NCBI GenBank assembly: GCA_035628645.1
Contig: DASPJL010000150.1
Coordinates: forward strand, 1 to 23,856
Direction: 5' to 3'
Length of the DNA stretch: 23,856 nt
From: DASPJL01 sp035628645
GTDB taxonomy: Bacteria; Bacteroidota; Bacteroidia; Cytophagales; Cyclobacteriaceae
Below the pieces are notes generated by a model, which did no database searches, was not told the origin of the DNA, and saw nothing but the letters and a program-made list of their open reading frames with translations. This document shows, one piece after another, positions 14,001 to 22,342 of this stretch (positions are counted from its first letter, which is position 1; every line of letters starts with the position of its first letter). The position numbers and the translations under genes are program-made.

Positions 14001-16029
14001 ACAGTATCTCCTTTTAAATACGGTCAACAGAGGAGAGCCCGTACCGGATTTCGCAATTGAACTGAGCAAGTTCAAACTGGATTTTATTTCCTCGCTATTC
14101 GAAAAAAATGAAATTGCAGTAGGCGGGGAGATTAACGGGAAAGTAATTCTTGAAAAATTTCCCGGTGGAGGTTCTTTTACATCTGACCTTAAGATTCAAG
14201 ATTTTAGTTTTAAAGAAGATACTCTGGGCACAATTACCCTCCTTGCCAATAATACGGTGGAAAACAAATACGAAGCACATTTAAGTATAAAAGGAGCAGG
14301 AAATAATGTGAATGTAGATGGTTTTTACCTTGCAGAAAAAGAAAGTAATGTTTTAAACTTCGACGTGGACATTGCCAACCTTAATCTTTCTACAATAGAA
14401 GCCTACACAGCAGGGCAGTTAACAAGAGTTTCCGGTGCTTTAACCGGCGATATGAAACTTGGAGGATCCACGGATTCACCAGAAATCAATGGAAAACTTC
14501 AATTTAAAGAAGCAGGTTTTAATGTTACCTATTTAAAGTCTTATTATCTGTTGGATAATGAAGCCATTGCAGTCGATAATAAAGGAATTCATTTTAATTC
14601 TTTTGACATCAAGGATGAGAAAAATAATACAGCATCAATAAATGGATCTGTCCTTACATCCGATTTCAAAGATTTTAAACTACGATTTGACCTGGCAACC
14701 AATGACTTCAGAATGTTAAATACCACCGCAGATGACAATGACCTTTTTTATGGAACCGTATTGGTAGATAGTAGAATTGAAGTTCGCGGAAATATAAACA
14801 ACCCAAGAGTTGAAGCCAAAATAAAGCTTGAAAAAGCTACCAATTTTACCTTTGTCATTCCTACCGACCCAACGGTGAATACTGGCGAGGGTGTATATAA
14901 ATTTGTGGATTATACCAACAAGGTAAATCCCATTATAGAGAAGAAATCTGAAGAAGACACCATTCAATCGGAAATAAGTGGAATAAACCTCACTGCCGCC
15001 ATCACCATTGATAAAGACGCGCTTTTTAATATAGTGATTGACCAGGAAAGGGGTGATGTGCTTAACCTGAAGGGTAGCGCCAACAATATGGTGTTTGCAT
15101 TGGACGAAAGTGGTAAGATGACCCTGTCAGGAAGATATATTGTGAATGAAGGAAATTATAAATTAAGCTTTTACAATGTGGTTAACAAAAACTTCGCACT
15201 GAAAAAGGGTAGTACATTGGTTTGGGCAGGGGAGCCCCTAGATGCGCAAGTCGATATTTCTGCAATTCATACGGTAGAAACAACTTCTACCAATTTGATG
15301 AATGGCGCTCAGAACCCTAACTATCAAAAAGAACTTCCCTATCAGGTTTATCTTAATATGAAAGGCGCGCTAATGCGGCCTGAATTAAGCTTTGCGATCA
15401 AGCTTCCTGATGATGTAGCTGCCAGGAATGATGATATAAGGGGAAGGTTAAGTATTCTCAATCAAAGTGAAGCTGAAAGAAACCAACAAGTTTTTTCATT
15501 GATTATCCTGGGAGGTTTTATTGCTGACAATTCCCTTTCCACCGGTGGCGGTGGATTGGAGTCTTCTGTAAGAGGAAGTGTAAGTGAAATGCTGAGCAAT
15601 CAGTTAAATAAACTTTCCGATAAATATGTAAAAGGAGTAGATATTAATGTTGGCGTGGATTCATACCAGGGTGTTGGCGGAAAGGAACAAACCGACTTGA
15701 ATCTGGGGCTTTCCAAACAGTTGTTTAACGACAGGGTGGAAGTTCAGGTAGGAAGTACGATAAATCTTGAGGGAAATAACAATGCTGGCGGTGAGGAACA
15801 ATCAGCGACAAACTTTATAGGCGATATGTCAGTATTATACAGACTTACTGACGATGGCAGATATAAATTAAAAGCTTTCAGGAATAATGAATATGACCAA
15901 TCCCAAGGTGACATTATCAGGACGGGCGTATCTTTTGTCTTTTTAAGGGAGTATAACCGATTGAGTGAATTACTGAGAAAGACTGAGGATGAAGAAGAGA
16001 CGCAAATTATTGAAGAGGATGAAAATTAA
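11029..16029 (+). CDS. tamB: TamB-like inner-membrane-anchored translocation/assembly protein
   Basis: A 1666-residue AsmA-like superfamily protein. An uncleaved N-terminal membrane helix (about residues 10-31) anchors it in the inner membrane; the following region (KTRVEVGEVNVSFPKAVVLKDIYVED) is the usual AsmA-like start. The bulk is repetitive beta-strand sequence expected to form a long hydrophobic groove spanning the periplasm. The C-terminal DUF490/TamB domain is recognisable at about residues 1200-1620, including GGFIADNSL, SVRGSVSEMLSNQLN and DINVGVDSY. The protein ends with a short acidic tail (DEEETQIIEEDEN). TamB-type proteins are linked to outer-membrane protein assembly and to phospholipid movement between membranes. 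tamL follows after 35 bases, certainly as one operon, which supports a working TamB-TamL pair. A divergent LolA-like gene lies upstream. Confidence 0.93.
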   Translation: MLKKVLGITLKVFMWIFICVFSLLLIAVIALQFPQTQKFLTGKAVSFLENKIKTRVEVGEVNVSFPKAVVLKDIYVEDQSKDTLLYAHRIAVDIDLLGLISSKVEVNNIELEKVTGHVERTMPDSVFNFDFIIEAFASDSVEEPQPEDNTGGMDVKIMGLELEEIYVTYKDAVTGMDANLKLGQFELEMDEFDLNTKTFIVDFIELHNTNASLAQTKLPTSTEDPSDEPLDLNFGLGKVDFSSINLKYDNKVNQQEIALNLGELNLSADDIDLPNQKIDLNEFVLNNTSIVYAQHKTAVKDTLVHEKVAKKVDRELEQEAKESGKPWIVNLEELKMVSNNLKFDDYNVSAQENGMDFKHMSIAGLGMDIENIGYKGMEVSADVDQLVFREKSGFNLKNFTTKLRLDSTSAVLEDLVIQTNKTHIQDHLEIGFSSIQGIADNIGDLKLNINLEETAIAFEDILYFQPALSNTSPFAGNADKVIHIDGRVKGRVDNLFIPEFRLSALESTELLASGEIRGLPDMEKAYIDMKVSKLASTSGDISDLLPGMIPASVRIPPSINITADFEGYLKNFDANANVNTTFGSILAKMNMDPPKNGKEVYKATMNVNDLALGKILKNDSLYGPVSLEANVNGEGFSMENIVADINANIQEAVFSGYKYSGLTIDGKLIQKEFLGSINYSDSNLVFAFDGDLNFNKEQPKYKFKLAIKGVDFNGLNLTEDDIRLKTTIEADMAGMDLNSLNGDVDINETLIVKNGKRYNVQSFLFASINEKRNTDIKIESDFLDAKFKGTINLGDLATTLQQHINRYFKLNNPEIKEFTEEQNFAFEIDIKNSDLLTQVLVPGLTRLRPGEINGRFNSTTNNLEVNLGFPEIAYSNIAVRNFEFTTSSNQNSMDYQMNIESISQDSTEVKNILLDGNIQNSQIATELSISNDEEKEKFVIGGLLKSVNKAFRFTFNEVVLNYDQWNVNEDNYLQFGGKKFFANNVKLEKGSQYLLLNTVNRGEPVPDFAIELSKFKLDFISSLFEKNEIAVGGEINGKVILEKFPGGGSFTSDLKIQDFSFKEDTLGTITLLANNTVENKYEAHLSIKGAGNNVNVDGFYLAEKESNVLNFDVDIANLNLSTIEAYTAGQLTRVSGALTGDMKLGGSTDSPEINGKLQFKEAGFNVTYLKSYYLLDNEAIAVDNKGIHFNSFDIKDEKNNTASINGSVLTSDFKDFKLRFDLATNDFRMLNTTADDNDLFYGTVLVDSRIEVRGNINNPRVEAKIKLEKATNFTFVIPTDPTVNTGEGVYKFVDYTNKVNPIIEKKSEEDTIQSEISGINLTAAITIDKDALFNIVIDQERGDVLNLKGSANNMVFALDESGKMTLSGRYIVNEGNYKLSFYNVVNKNFALKKGSTLVWAGEPLDAQVDISAIHTVETTSTNLMNGAQNPNYQKELPYQVYLNMKGALMRPELSFAIKLPDDVAARNDDIRGRLSILNQSEAERNQQVFSLIILGGFIADNSLSTGGGGLESSVRGSVSEMLSNQLNKLSDKYVKGVDINVGVDSYQGVGGKEQTDLNLGLSKQLFNDRVEVQVGSTINLEGNNNAGGEEQSATNFIGDMSVLYRLTDDGRYKLKAFRNNEYDQSQGDIIRTGVSFVFLREYNRLSELLRKTEDEEETQIIEEDEN

Positions 16030-16064
16030 TTCAAGTATAGATATAGACTATTTTTTGCTTACAC

Positions 16065-18458
16065 ATGAAAAACCAATTACAGCTTATAACTGGTATCTTT
16101 ATTCTAATTTTTTTAACTGGCTGTAACGTCACCAAGCATTTAAATAATAATGAGACCTTATACACAGATGGAAGTGTTAAAATAAACAACGTAGGTAAAG
16201 TACCGGAGAAAAAAACCTTGCGTCAGGATCTGGAAGCGCTTTTGCCTGCTCATAACACACGCATTTTTGGTTTGTATCCCAAGCTTTGGGTTTACTATAA
16301 TGTAAATAAGGAAGAAAAGGAAAAAGGAGTAAAAGCGTGGATAAAAAGAAAGCTCGGAGAACCTCCTGTTCTCATAGAAAACATCAATACAGAAACAATT
16401 GAAGGCAGGATGATAAATCTCCTTACCAATAGAGGTTATTTTCAGTCAGAAATTGAGACTGAGGAAAAAGAAAGGGGTAAGAAGATGGAGCTCAAATTTA
16501 ACGCTTCGGTAAAACCTCCTTATCAAGTCAAAGAATTTTTTTATCCAAAAATAGATTCCAAAATTGACAGCCAGATTGCCCGATTTCAGGAAAAGAGTCT
16601 GATAAAACCCCAGGATTATTTCAGTCTTGAAAAGCTGGAAGAAGAAAGGCAGCGAATTGATGACGAACTTAAAGAATTGGGCTATTTCTATTTCAATCCC
16701 GACTTTCTGATTTTTGAAGTGGATAGCGCTATAGGCGATCGAATGATCAATCTCTACCTCAAAATAAAACCGGATGTTCCTGAGAAAGGACTTAAAGTTT
16801 ATCGAATGGGAAAGATTTTTCTTAATCCTGAATATGAAATAGCGGATACTACAAGTGAACAAACCTATACTATTCCGGTCGACGGCATCAATTTCATCAA
16901 AAAAGGGAATGGACTGTTTCGACCCCAGGCCCTGACAAGGCTGGTATTTATTGAAGAAGACAGTCTGTACAGTAGAAAAAACCATAACATCACCCTAAAC
17001 AGGCTCATGGGACTTGATGTTTTTAAATATGTTAACATCAGATTTTCGGAGAGAGATTCCGCGGGTGAAGGTAGGTTAAGATCAAGAATTCAAATGTCTC
17101 CGTTGCTAAAAAAATCGTTGAGGGCTGAAGTACAGGTTTATACGAAGTCAACAAACTTTGCAGGTCCTGCTTTACAGTTTTCATTTAAGAATAGGAATGC
17201 TTTTCGAGGAGCTGAGCTTTTGATTGTGAACCTTAATACTTCATTTGAAACACAGTTTTCGGGGAAATACAAAAATGTTTATGCTTACGAAGTACAGCCA
17301 CAGGTTCAATTGTTTCTACCCAGGTTTCTTCTGCCATTTAATATTTCTCCTAAAAATAGTTTGTTTGTTCCAAGGACAAAGCTTGAGATCAGCTACATTC
17401 TTCAAAAATATATTCAAAGGTATTCGCAAAATTCTGTGAATACTTCAGTCGGTTATCAATGGAAAGAAACAGCAGCGCGAGAACATGTTTTGAATCCTAT
17501 CAATGTTAGCTACATAAACTACGATATAGTCGAAGGTTCGGATTTTAGAAAAAAACTAGATACAATTCCTTCTTTGGCAATCAATTTTGAGGACCTTGTT
17601 ATTTTAGGCAGTACCTATTCCTATACTTATAATAATTTAATGGAAAATGCAGGACGCGGAAGGAATCACTTTTACTTTAATGGCAATGCGGATGTATCAG
17701 GTAACTTGATGAAATTAGCTGAAAATACCTTTAACTTAAATGTTGACCGCGATGAAGTTACTGGGAATAGTAAAATAGGAGGTCTTGTTTATAGTCAATA
17801 TGCAAGAGGAGATGTGGATTTTCGATTCTATCATGATTTAAGTCAGTCAGAAAGAATAGCAACCCGATTTTTCCTTGGAGTTGGGTATCCTTATGGTAAT
17901 TCAGATTATCTACCCTTTTCAAAACTTTTTTATGTAGGCGGACCTTCAGGGATAAGAGCATTTAAAGCAAGGACGATAGGACCCGGCGTATTTCATGACC
18001 CCGATGAGGGATCCTCTTTTTTTACTCAATTAGGAGATATGCGGTTGGAAGGAAATATCGAATATAGGTTTGATCTGGTAAGTATACTAAAAGGCGCATT
18101 TTTTATTGATGCAGGTAATACATGGTTAACCAGAAGTGCAAGTGATTCGCTTGTGGAAGGTGTTGACAATACCTCGACATTTCCTAAAAAAAGTGACCAG
18201 GTTTTTAAAATGAATAAAGTATTGGATGAACTGGCCATCGGAACAGGGTTTGGTCTTAGGGTTGATGTTTCTTTTCTTATTCTAAGGCTTGATTTAGGAA
18301 TGCCAATACGAAAATTCTGGTTCCACAATAAAACAACCGGGCAGGATGAACTGAAATATGGTAGTGACCGGTGGGCATTTGACGAGATTAACTTTTTGGA
18401 TCCGATGTGGAGAAAACGAAACCTGGTGTTGAATATCGCTATCGGATATCCTTTCTAA
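16065..18458 (+). CDS. tamL: TamL: lipidated TamA/BamA-family outer-membrane protein
   Basis: A 797-residue Omp85-superfamily protein. It starts with a lipoprotein signal peptide with lipobox LTGC (cysteine 20), the feature that separates Bacteroidota TamL from proteobacterial TamA. A periplasmic POTRA region follows (about residues 25-420; for example GRMINLLTNRGYFQSEIE is a typical POTRA helix-strand element). The C-terminal 16-strand-type barrel region runs from about 440 to 797, with the L6-loop motif GGPSGIRAF (I630-R631-A632-F633, corresponding to the VRGF/Y motif) and a terminal phenylalanine after NIAIGYPF. Family role: insertion of outer-membrane proteins, or work with TamB in lipid and protein transport to the outer membrane. 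It is the second gene of the tamB operon. The lipid kinase follows without an obvious terminator, so it may be cotranscribed. Confidence 0.92.
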   Translation: MKNQLQLITGIFILIFLTGCNVTKHLNNNETLYTDGSVKINNVGKVPEKKTLRQDLEALLPAHNTRIFGLYPKLWVYYNVNKEEKEKGVKAWIKRKLGEPPVLIENINTETIEGRMINLLTNRGYFQSEIETEEKERGKKMELKFNASVKPPYQVKEFFYPKIDSKIDSQIARFQEKSLIKPQDYFSLEKLEEERQRIDDELKELGYFYFNPDFLIFEVDSAIGDRMINLYLKIKPDVPEKGLKVYRMGKIFLNPEYEIADTTSEQTYTIPVDGINFIKKGNGLFRPQALTRLVFIEEDSLYSRKNHNITLNRLMGLDVFKYVNIRFSERDSAGEGRLRSRIQMSPLLKKSLRAEVQVYTKSTNFAGPALQFSFKNRNAFRGAELLIVNLNTSFETQFSGKYKNVYAYEVQPQVQLFLPRFLLPFNISPKNSLFVPRTKLEISYILQKYIQRYSQNSVNTSVGYQWKETAAREHVLNPINVSYINYDIVEGSDFRKKLDTIPSLAINFEDLVILGSTYSYTYNNLMENAGRGRNHFYFNGNADVSGNLMKLAENTFNLNVDRDEVTGNSKIGGLVYSQYARGDVDFRFYHDLSQSERIATRFFLGVGYPYGNSDYLPFSKLFYVGGPSGIRAFKARTIGPGVFHDPDEGSSFFTQLGDMRLEGNIEYRFDLVSILKGAFFIDAGNTWLTRSASDSLVEGVDNTSTFPKKSDQVFKMNKVLDELAIGTGFGLRVDVSFLILRLDLGMPIRKFWFHNKTTGQDELKYGSDRWAFDEINFLDPMWRKRNLVLNIAIGYPF

Positions 18459-18568
18459 ATGTTTATTTTTTGCTTTAACCTTTACACGACTTGGAACACT
18501 TGCTATTTTTCAGAAGGGATGAGAAATTAGAATAATTGCTAATTTGCTTTCACTTTAATTATTTAGGA

Positions 18569-19447
18569 GTGGAAAAAGAAAAAGTCCTTTTTATAATAAA
18601 TCCCATTTCAGGTGCCAAAAACAAGATCAGGATTCCTGACCTGATTAAAAAACACCTGGATCTAAAGCAATTCGATTTTGAAATTTCTTTTACTGAAGCC
18701 GCTAAACATGCTGAAAAACTTACCCTTGACGGCATTAAATCCGGTTTTAATAAATTCATTGCAGTAGGAGGGGACGGAACAATTAATGAAATAGCAGGTG
18801 TGCTTGTAAATACCTCCAATCATTTAGGGATAATTCCTTCGGGGTCAGGAAATGGTTTGTCGAGGCATCTAGGCATTCCTTTAAATCCTGTTGAAGCCAT
18901 AAAAAATATTAACAAGAATAAAGTCTTAAAAATAGATTCCTGTTCATTGAATGGAAGGCCATTTTTTTGTACGGCAGGAGTAGGTTTTGATGCCCACGTG
19001 GGAAAGCTTTTTGCAGATAGTAAGGTAAGAGGTTTAAATACTTATGTGAAAACTACCCTTTCTGAATTTCGAAAATATAATCCCGATACTTATAAAATCA
19101 CAATCAATGATAAAGTTTATTTAAAAGAAGCTTTTCTTATAACATTTGCCAATTCCGCACAATATGGGAACAATGCCTACATTGCTCCTCATGCAGATAT
19201 TCAGGATGGTTTGCTGGATGTTTGTATAGTAAAGCCTTTTCCAAAATATAAGATTGTTCCGATCGGAATAAGACTATTTAAGGGAACCATTGATAAATCA
19301 ATGTATTTGGAAATTATAAGAGCACCGGAAGTAAAAGTAGAAAGAACGAGTGAAGGACCGTTGCATGTTGACGGCGAGCCCTGCCACATGGGAAAAGAGT
19401 TGCTGATTAAACTGTATACTCAAAGTTTAGGAGTATTGGTTCCTTAG
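18569..19447 (+). CDS. Diacylglycerol/lipid kinase, DagK/YegS type
   Basis: A soluble lipid kinase of the DAGK catalytic family, about 292 residues from the chosen GTG. Landmarks: VLFIINPISG near the N-terminus, the nucleotide-binding VGGDGTINEIAG, the second glycine motif PSGSGNGLSRHLGIP, GVGFDAHVG, and the C-terminal LHVDGEP typical of this fold. These enzymes phosphorylate diacylglycerol or related lipids at the membrane surface; the product phosphatidate feeds phospholipid synthesis. The start is uncertain. The frame extends upstream to a TTG at 18536, adding MLICFHFNYLG, but homologues begin right before the KVLFIINP strand, which favours the GTG at 18569. The gap from tamL is 110 bases with no terminator seen. 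Its stop codon lies in a hairpin shared with the convergent acyltransferase gene. Confidence 0.87.
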   Translation: MEKEKVLFIINPISGAKNKIRIPDLIKKHLDLKQFDFEISFTEAAKHAEKLTLDGIKSGFNKFIAVGGDGTINEIAGVLVNTSNHLGIIPSGSGNGLSRHLGIPLNPVEAIKNINKNKVLKIDSCSLNGRPFFCTAGVGFDAHVGKLFADSKVRGLNTYVKTTLSEFRKYNPDTYKITINDKVYLKEAFLITFANSAQYGNNAYIAPHADIQDGLLDVCIVKPFPKYKIVPIGIRLFKGTIDKSMYLEIIRAPEVKVERTSEGPLHVDGEPCHMGKELLIKLYTQSLGVLVP

Positions 19448-19463
19448 TTTTTATTAAACTAAG
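19443..19463. terminator. Short palindrome containing both convergent stop codons
   Basis: CTTAGTTT (19443-19450) pairs perfectly with AAACTAAG (19456-19463) around TTATT. The TAG stops of both the lipid kinase and the acyltransferase lie inside the arms. No T-run follows on either strand, so it is at best a weak bidirectional terminator. Confidence 0.45.
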
Positions 19464-20217
19464 CCTTTACTTGTTGAAAACTTGATTTTTCAACAGGTTC
19501 TGTTTCCCTCAGATTTTCCTGTATCCAGTTAAAACAAGTTTGTCTTAGTTCCCTTGGATTCGCATTCTTAAAAGCAGGGCCAAACTTTAACTTTACTTCA
19601 ACTACAGGCTTACTAAAACATCGGATATAATGAGTGTGCATGCTTTCCTTCTTCCAGACATCTTGAGGATCAAGGTAAGTTAAAGCAACTGGTATTACAG
19701 GACAATTTCTTTTAGCAGCCAGATTAAAAATGCCCGGCTTAAAAGTCAAAAGTTCAGGCAAATGATTGGTCGTTCCTTCTGGAAAAATACAAACGGAAAC
19801 ATTTCGGTTTAATGCATTGGCAATCACTTCGATGGACTCTACCCGGCTGGATCTTTTTTGTCTTTCCACAAATAAAATATCTACGGCTTTGGCTCCTGCT
19901 CCCAAAATTGGCATTTTGGTAACTTCGGATTTTGATAACATCGTACAATTATTGGTTGCCATAATAACCGGTGGATCAATATAAGACCGGTGATTGGAAA
20001 CCAGAACAAACCCATCAGGCGGCGGTGTGCCTTCTATATGAATTTTAATGCCAAGGATTTTTATACATCTCTGCGCCCATAAAAGGCGATATTCATTGCT
20101 CAGTTGCCTTTTTTCGGAAGGGCGAAAAAATTGTTTTATCACCAAAGCAGTGGTTGCTGTAAAGGTCATAAAAAGAACATGCACCAATTTTTTATAAGCT
20201 CTAAGTATACCGATCAT
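19459..20217 (-). CDS. plsC: 1-acylglycerol-3-phosphate acyltransferase, PlsC type
   Basis: A membrane-associated glycerolipid acyltransferase of about 252 residues. After a hydrophobic N-terminal helix (LVHVLFMTFTATTALVI), the four PlsC blocks are visible: block I SNHRSYIDPP with the catalytic HX4D pair, block II ILFVERQKRSS, block III FPEGTTN and block IV CPVIPVALTYL. Such enzymes acylate lysophosphatidate to phosphatidate at the inner membrane. The start was placed at the ATG at 20217. An upstream TTG at 20328 would add 37 residues but lies inside a hairpin that looks like the terminator of the ABC gene, so it is unlikely. The gene is convergent with the lipid kinase, whose product is also phosphatidate. 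An alternative acceptor (such as ornithine lipid precursors) cannot be ruled out from sequence. Confidence 0.85.
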   Translation of the reverse strand: MIGILRAYKKLVHVLFMTFTATTALVIKQFFRPSEKRQLSNEYRLLWAQRCIKILGIKIHIEGTPPPDGFVLVSNHRSYIDPPVIMATNNCTMLSKSEVTKMPILGAGAKAVDILFVERQKRSSRVESIEVIANALNRNVSVCIFPEGTTNHLPELLTFKPGIFNLAAKRNCPVIPVALTYLDPQDVWKKESMHTHYIRCFSKPVVEVKLKFGPAFKNANPRELRQTCFNWIQENLRETEPVEKSSFQQVKA

Positions 20218-20318
20218 TAGTAATCCGCTGAATTGAAGAGTGAATAAGCTTGTAAAGATAGGGGTTATCGCAGAGAGAGAAAAGGGAAGGGGTTTTTGAA
20301 TCTGTTTAAAAAAGGTCA

Positions 20319-20351
20319 AACTTTCCAAAAGTTCTAAACTTTTGGAAAGTT
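20319..20351 (-). terminator. Perfect hairpin between ABC exporter and acyltransferase genes
   Basis: AACTTTCCAAAAGTT (20319-20333) and AACTTTTGGAAAGTT (20337-20351) are perfect 15-base arms with a 3-base loop. Read leftwards, CTTTTTT follows five bases later. It lies 19 bases beyond the ABC gene stop and is probably its terminator. Confidence 0.65.
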
Positions 20352-20369
20352 AGGATTTCAGATTTCCAC

Positions 20370-22133
20370 CTATACGCTCACCACTTCCTGTTTCTCTCCA
20401 ATCTGCTGACGCCACATTGCATAGTAAAGGCCTTTTTCATCCAGCAAGTCTTCATGTTTTCCATGTTCTATAATGTCACCTTTTTCCAGGACAAAAATCT
20501 TGTCCGCATGCATAATGGTTGATAATCTATGTGCAATAAGAATGGTAATATGATTTCTGCTTCTCGATACTTCTCTGACGGTTTTACTGATTTCTTCTTC
20601 TGTTATGGAGTCTAATGCAGAGGTTGCTTCATCAAAAACGAGTAAAGAGGGTTTCCTTAATAGTGCTCGTGCAATGGATAACCTTTGTTTTTCACCACCC
20701 GATACTTTCACTCCTCCTTCTCCGATTATTGAATCCAATCCTTTATCGGCACGGGCTAAAAGGTTATGGCAGGCAGCTTTATACAATACATCCATACATT
20801 CTTCATCAGTCGCATTAGGCGCAACAAATAGAAGATTTTCTCTTATGGTTCCGGCAAATAATTGAGTATCCTGGGTTACAAAGCCGATCTGTTCACGCAG
20901 TTTATCCAGATCTACTTTATCATATGAGGTTCCATTGTATAAAATTTTACCTGAATCCGGCTGGTATAATCCCACAAGAAGTTTAACCAAAGTAGTCTTG
21001 CCCGAACCCGATGGACCAACGAAAGCGATGGTCTGGCCTTTCTGTGTGTTAAATGAAATTCCCTGTAAGGCTTTGGTATTTGCAGATTGATGTTTAAAAC
21101 TCACCTCTTCAAAAGCCAGGTATTCTATATCCTTTATAGGTTTAGGATTGGAAGGCTTTACTTCTTTTGGTTTATTCAGGATATCCTGAAAGTTATTTAA
21201 AGAAACTTCTGCTTCCCGGTAAGTATTAATGATATTTCCTAATTCCTGCAACGGACCGAAAATAAAAAACGAGTAAATGAAAAGAGAGAAAAATTCACCA
21301 ACCGTAACTTGCTCACGAAACACCAGGTAAAGCATTAAAAATAAAAGTGAGTTTCTTAGAAAATTTACCGTCGTTCCCTGGATGAAACTTAAGCTGCGGA
21401 TAAATTTCACTTTCTTTAATTCTAATTTTAAAATTTTGTCCGTGGTATTGTTTAGTCTTGTTGTTTCCTGTTCGGAAAGGCCAAGACTTTTGATCAGTTC
21501 TATATTTCGAAGCGACTCAGTAGTAGACCCCGCCAACGCTGTGGTTTCCCCGACAATTACTTTTTGAATTTTTTTTATGTTTTTACTTAAAACCGAACTG
21601 AGGATACCCAATAGGGGGATAGTAGCAAAATATAAAACGGCTATAAGCCAATACACATTAATAGCATAAATCGTCACAAAGACGATCCCGATCAATGAAG
21701 TAAAAAGAACATTTACAAACGAGGAAATAAGTTTTTCAACATCAATTTTTACCTTTTGAAGTATTCCTAAAGTTTCTCCACTCCTTTGATCTTCAAAAAC
21801 TGAATAAGGAAGCTCCAAAGAATGTTTTAATCCATCGGAATATATTTGAGCGCCAAGTCTTTGAGTAATTACATTTACATAATAATCCTGAAAATTTTTA
21901 GCAATTCTGGAAACCATGGCAACACCCATAGCCGCCAGGATCAGTTGTCCCCCACCCAAAAGAAAGTCTTCGGTGGTCATGCTAGATTCTTTACTTGTCA
22001 CCACATATTTATCTATAATGTGGCGGAATATTAATGGATCAAGAAGGGAGAAGGTCTGGTTAATGGCAGCTAGAAAAAGCGCCAGTAATAAAAGTCCTTT
22101 ATATTGTTTAAGGTAGCTGTAGAGTAATTTCAT
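20370..22133 (-). CDS. Type IV ABC exporter half-transporter, MsbA-like
   Basis: A 587-residue fusion of a six-helix membrane domain (helices about 12-33, 60-78, 138-157, 162-181, 248-272 and 280-300) and one ATPase domain, so the working transporter is a homodimer or heterodimer. ATPase motifs: Walker A GPSGSGKT (373-380), Q-loop Q421, signature VSGGEKQR (477-484), Walker B LLVFDEATSALD (497-508) with catalytic E502, and H535 in the switch. All catalytic residues are intact. The family includes MsbA (lipid A/phospholipid flipping) and many multidrug exporters; the substrate cannot be told from sequence. Position beside acyltransferase, lipid kinase and tam genes makes a lipid substrate attractive but unproven. 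It ends in a strong hairpin and is divergent from the sensor kinase gene. Confidence 0.88.
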   Translation of the reverse strand: MKLLYSYLKQYKGLLLLALFLAAINQTFSLLDPLIFRHIIDKYVVTSKESSMTTEDFLLGGGQLILAAMGVAMVSRIAKNFQDYYVNVITQRLGAQIYSDGLKHSLELPYSVFEDQRSGETLGILQKVKIDVEKLISSFVNVLFTSLIGIVFVTIYAINVYWLIAVLYFATIPLLGILSSVLSKNIKKIQKVIVGETTALAGSTTESLRNIELIKSLGLSEQETTRLNNTTDKILKLELKKVKFIRSLSFIQGTTVNFLRNSLLFLMLYLVFREQVTVGEFFSLFIYSFFIFGPLQELGNIINTYREAEVSLNNFQDILNKPKEVKPSNPKPIKDIEYLAFEEVSFKHQSANTKALQGISFNTQKGQTIAFVGPSGSGKTTLVKLLVGLYQPDSGKILYNGTSYDKVDLDKLREQIGFVTQDTQLFAGTIRENLLFVAPNATDEECMDVLYKAACHNLLARADKGLDSIIGEGGVKVSGGEKQRLSIARALLRKPSLLVFDEATSALDSITEEEISKTVREVSRSRNHITILIAHRLSTIMHADKIFVLEKGDIIEHGKHEDLLDEKGLYYAMWRQQIGEKQEVVSV

Positions 22134-22287
22134 CCGGATTTATTTCTTTTTTACAAGCGGTTATGGAAATTGGTTAAGTAAAAAAATCATACTGACGGTA
22201 TCAGACGTTTTAAATCCAATAAAATTTTTATTCAGAAATAAATAATTTATTTTTAACCCACTTCAACCGCAAACTTATCTAAAATTA

Positions 22288-22312
22288 GACAGTAAAAACT
22301 GTCCTTTTTTTT
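22288..22312 (+). promoter_or_regulatory. Attenuator-like hairpin in the sensor kinase leader
   Basis: GACAGT/ACTGTC with loop AAAA, then C and eight T: the form of a small intrinsic terminator. It reads towards the kinase gene, whose ATG is 31 bases on. No gene to its left reads rightwards, so it could only stop transcripts of the kinase itself or antisense read-through. A dyad protein-binding site is the alternative. Confidence 0.35.
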
Positions 22313-22342
22313 AATTGAATAAATCTTTTACAAATAAATCAG

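Noticed and set aside
16446..16985. 179-residue frame on the - strand inside tamL
   Set aside because: It is antisense to the POTRA-coding part of a well-supported gene and reads as Phe/Ile-rich shadow translation of Lys/Glu-rich sequence.
18536..18568. TTG start for the lipid kinase giving 11 extra residues
   Set aside because: The extra residues (MLICFHFNYLG) precede the normal family start at the KVLFIINP strand. GTG at 18569 fits better, though the TTG cannot be excluded.
20218..20328. N-terminal extension of the acyltransferase from a TTG at 20328
   Set aside because: The TTG lies within a perfect 15-bp hairpin that looks like the terminator of the preceding ABC gene, and the extra 37 residues lack PlsC-family character. 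The ATG at 20217 is preferred.
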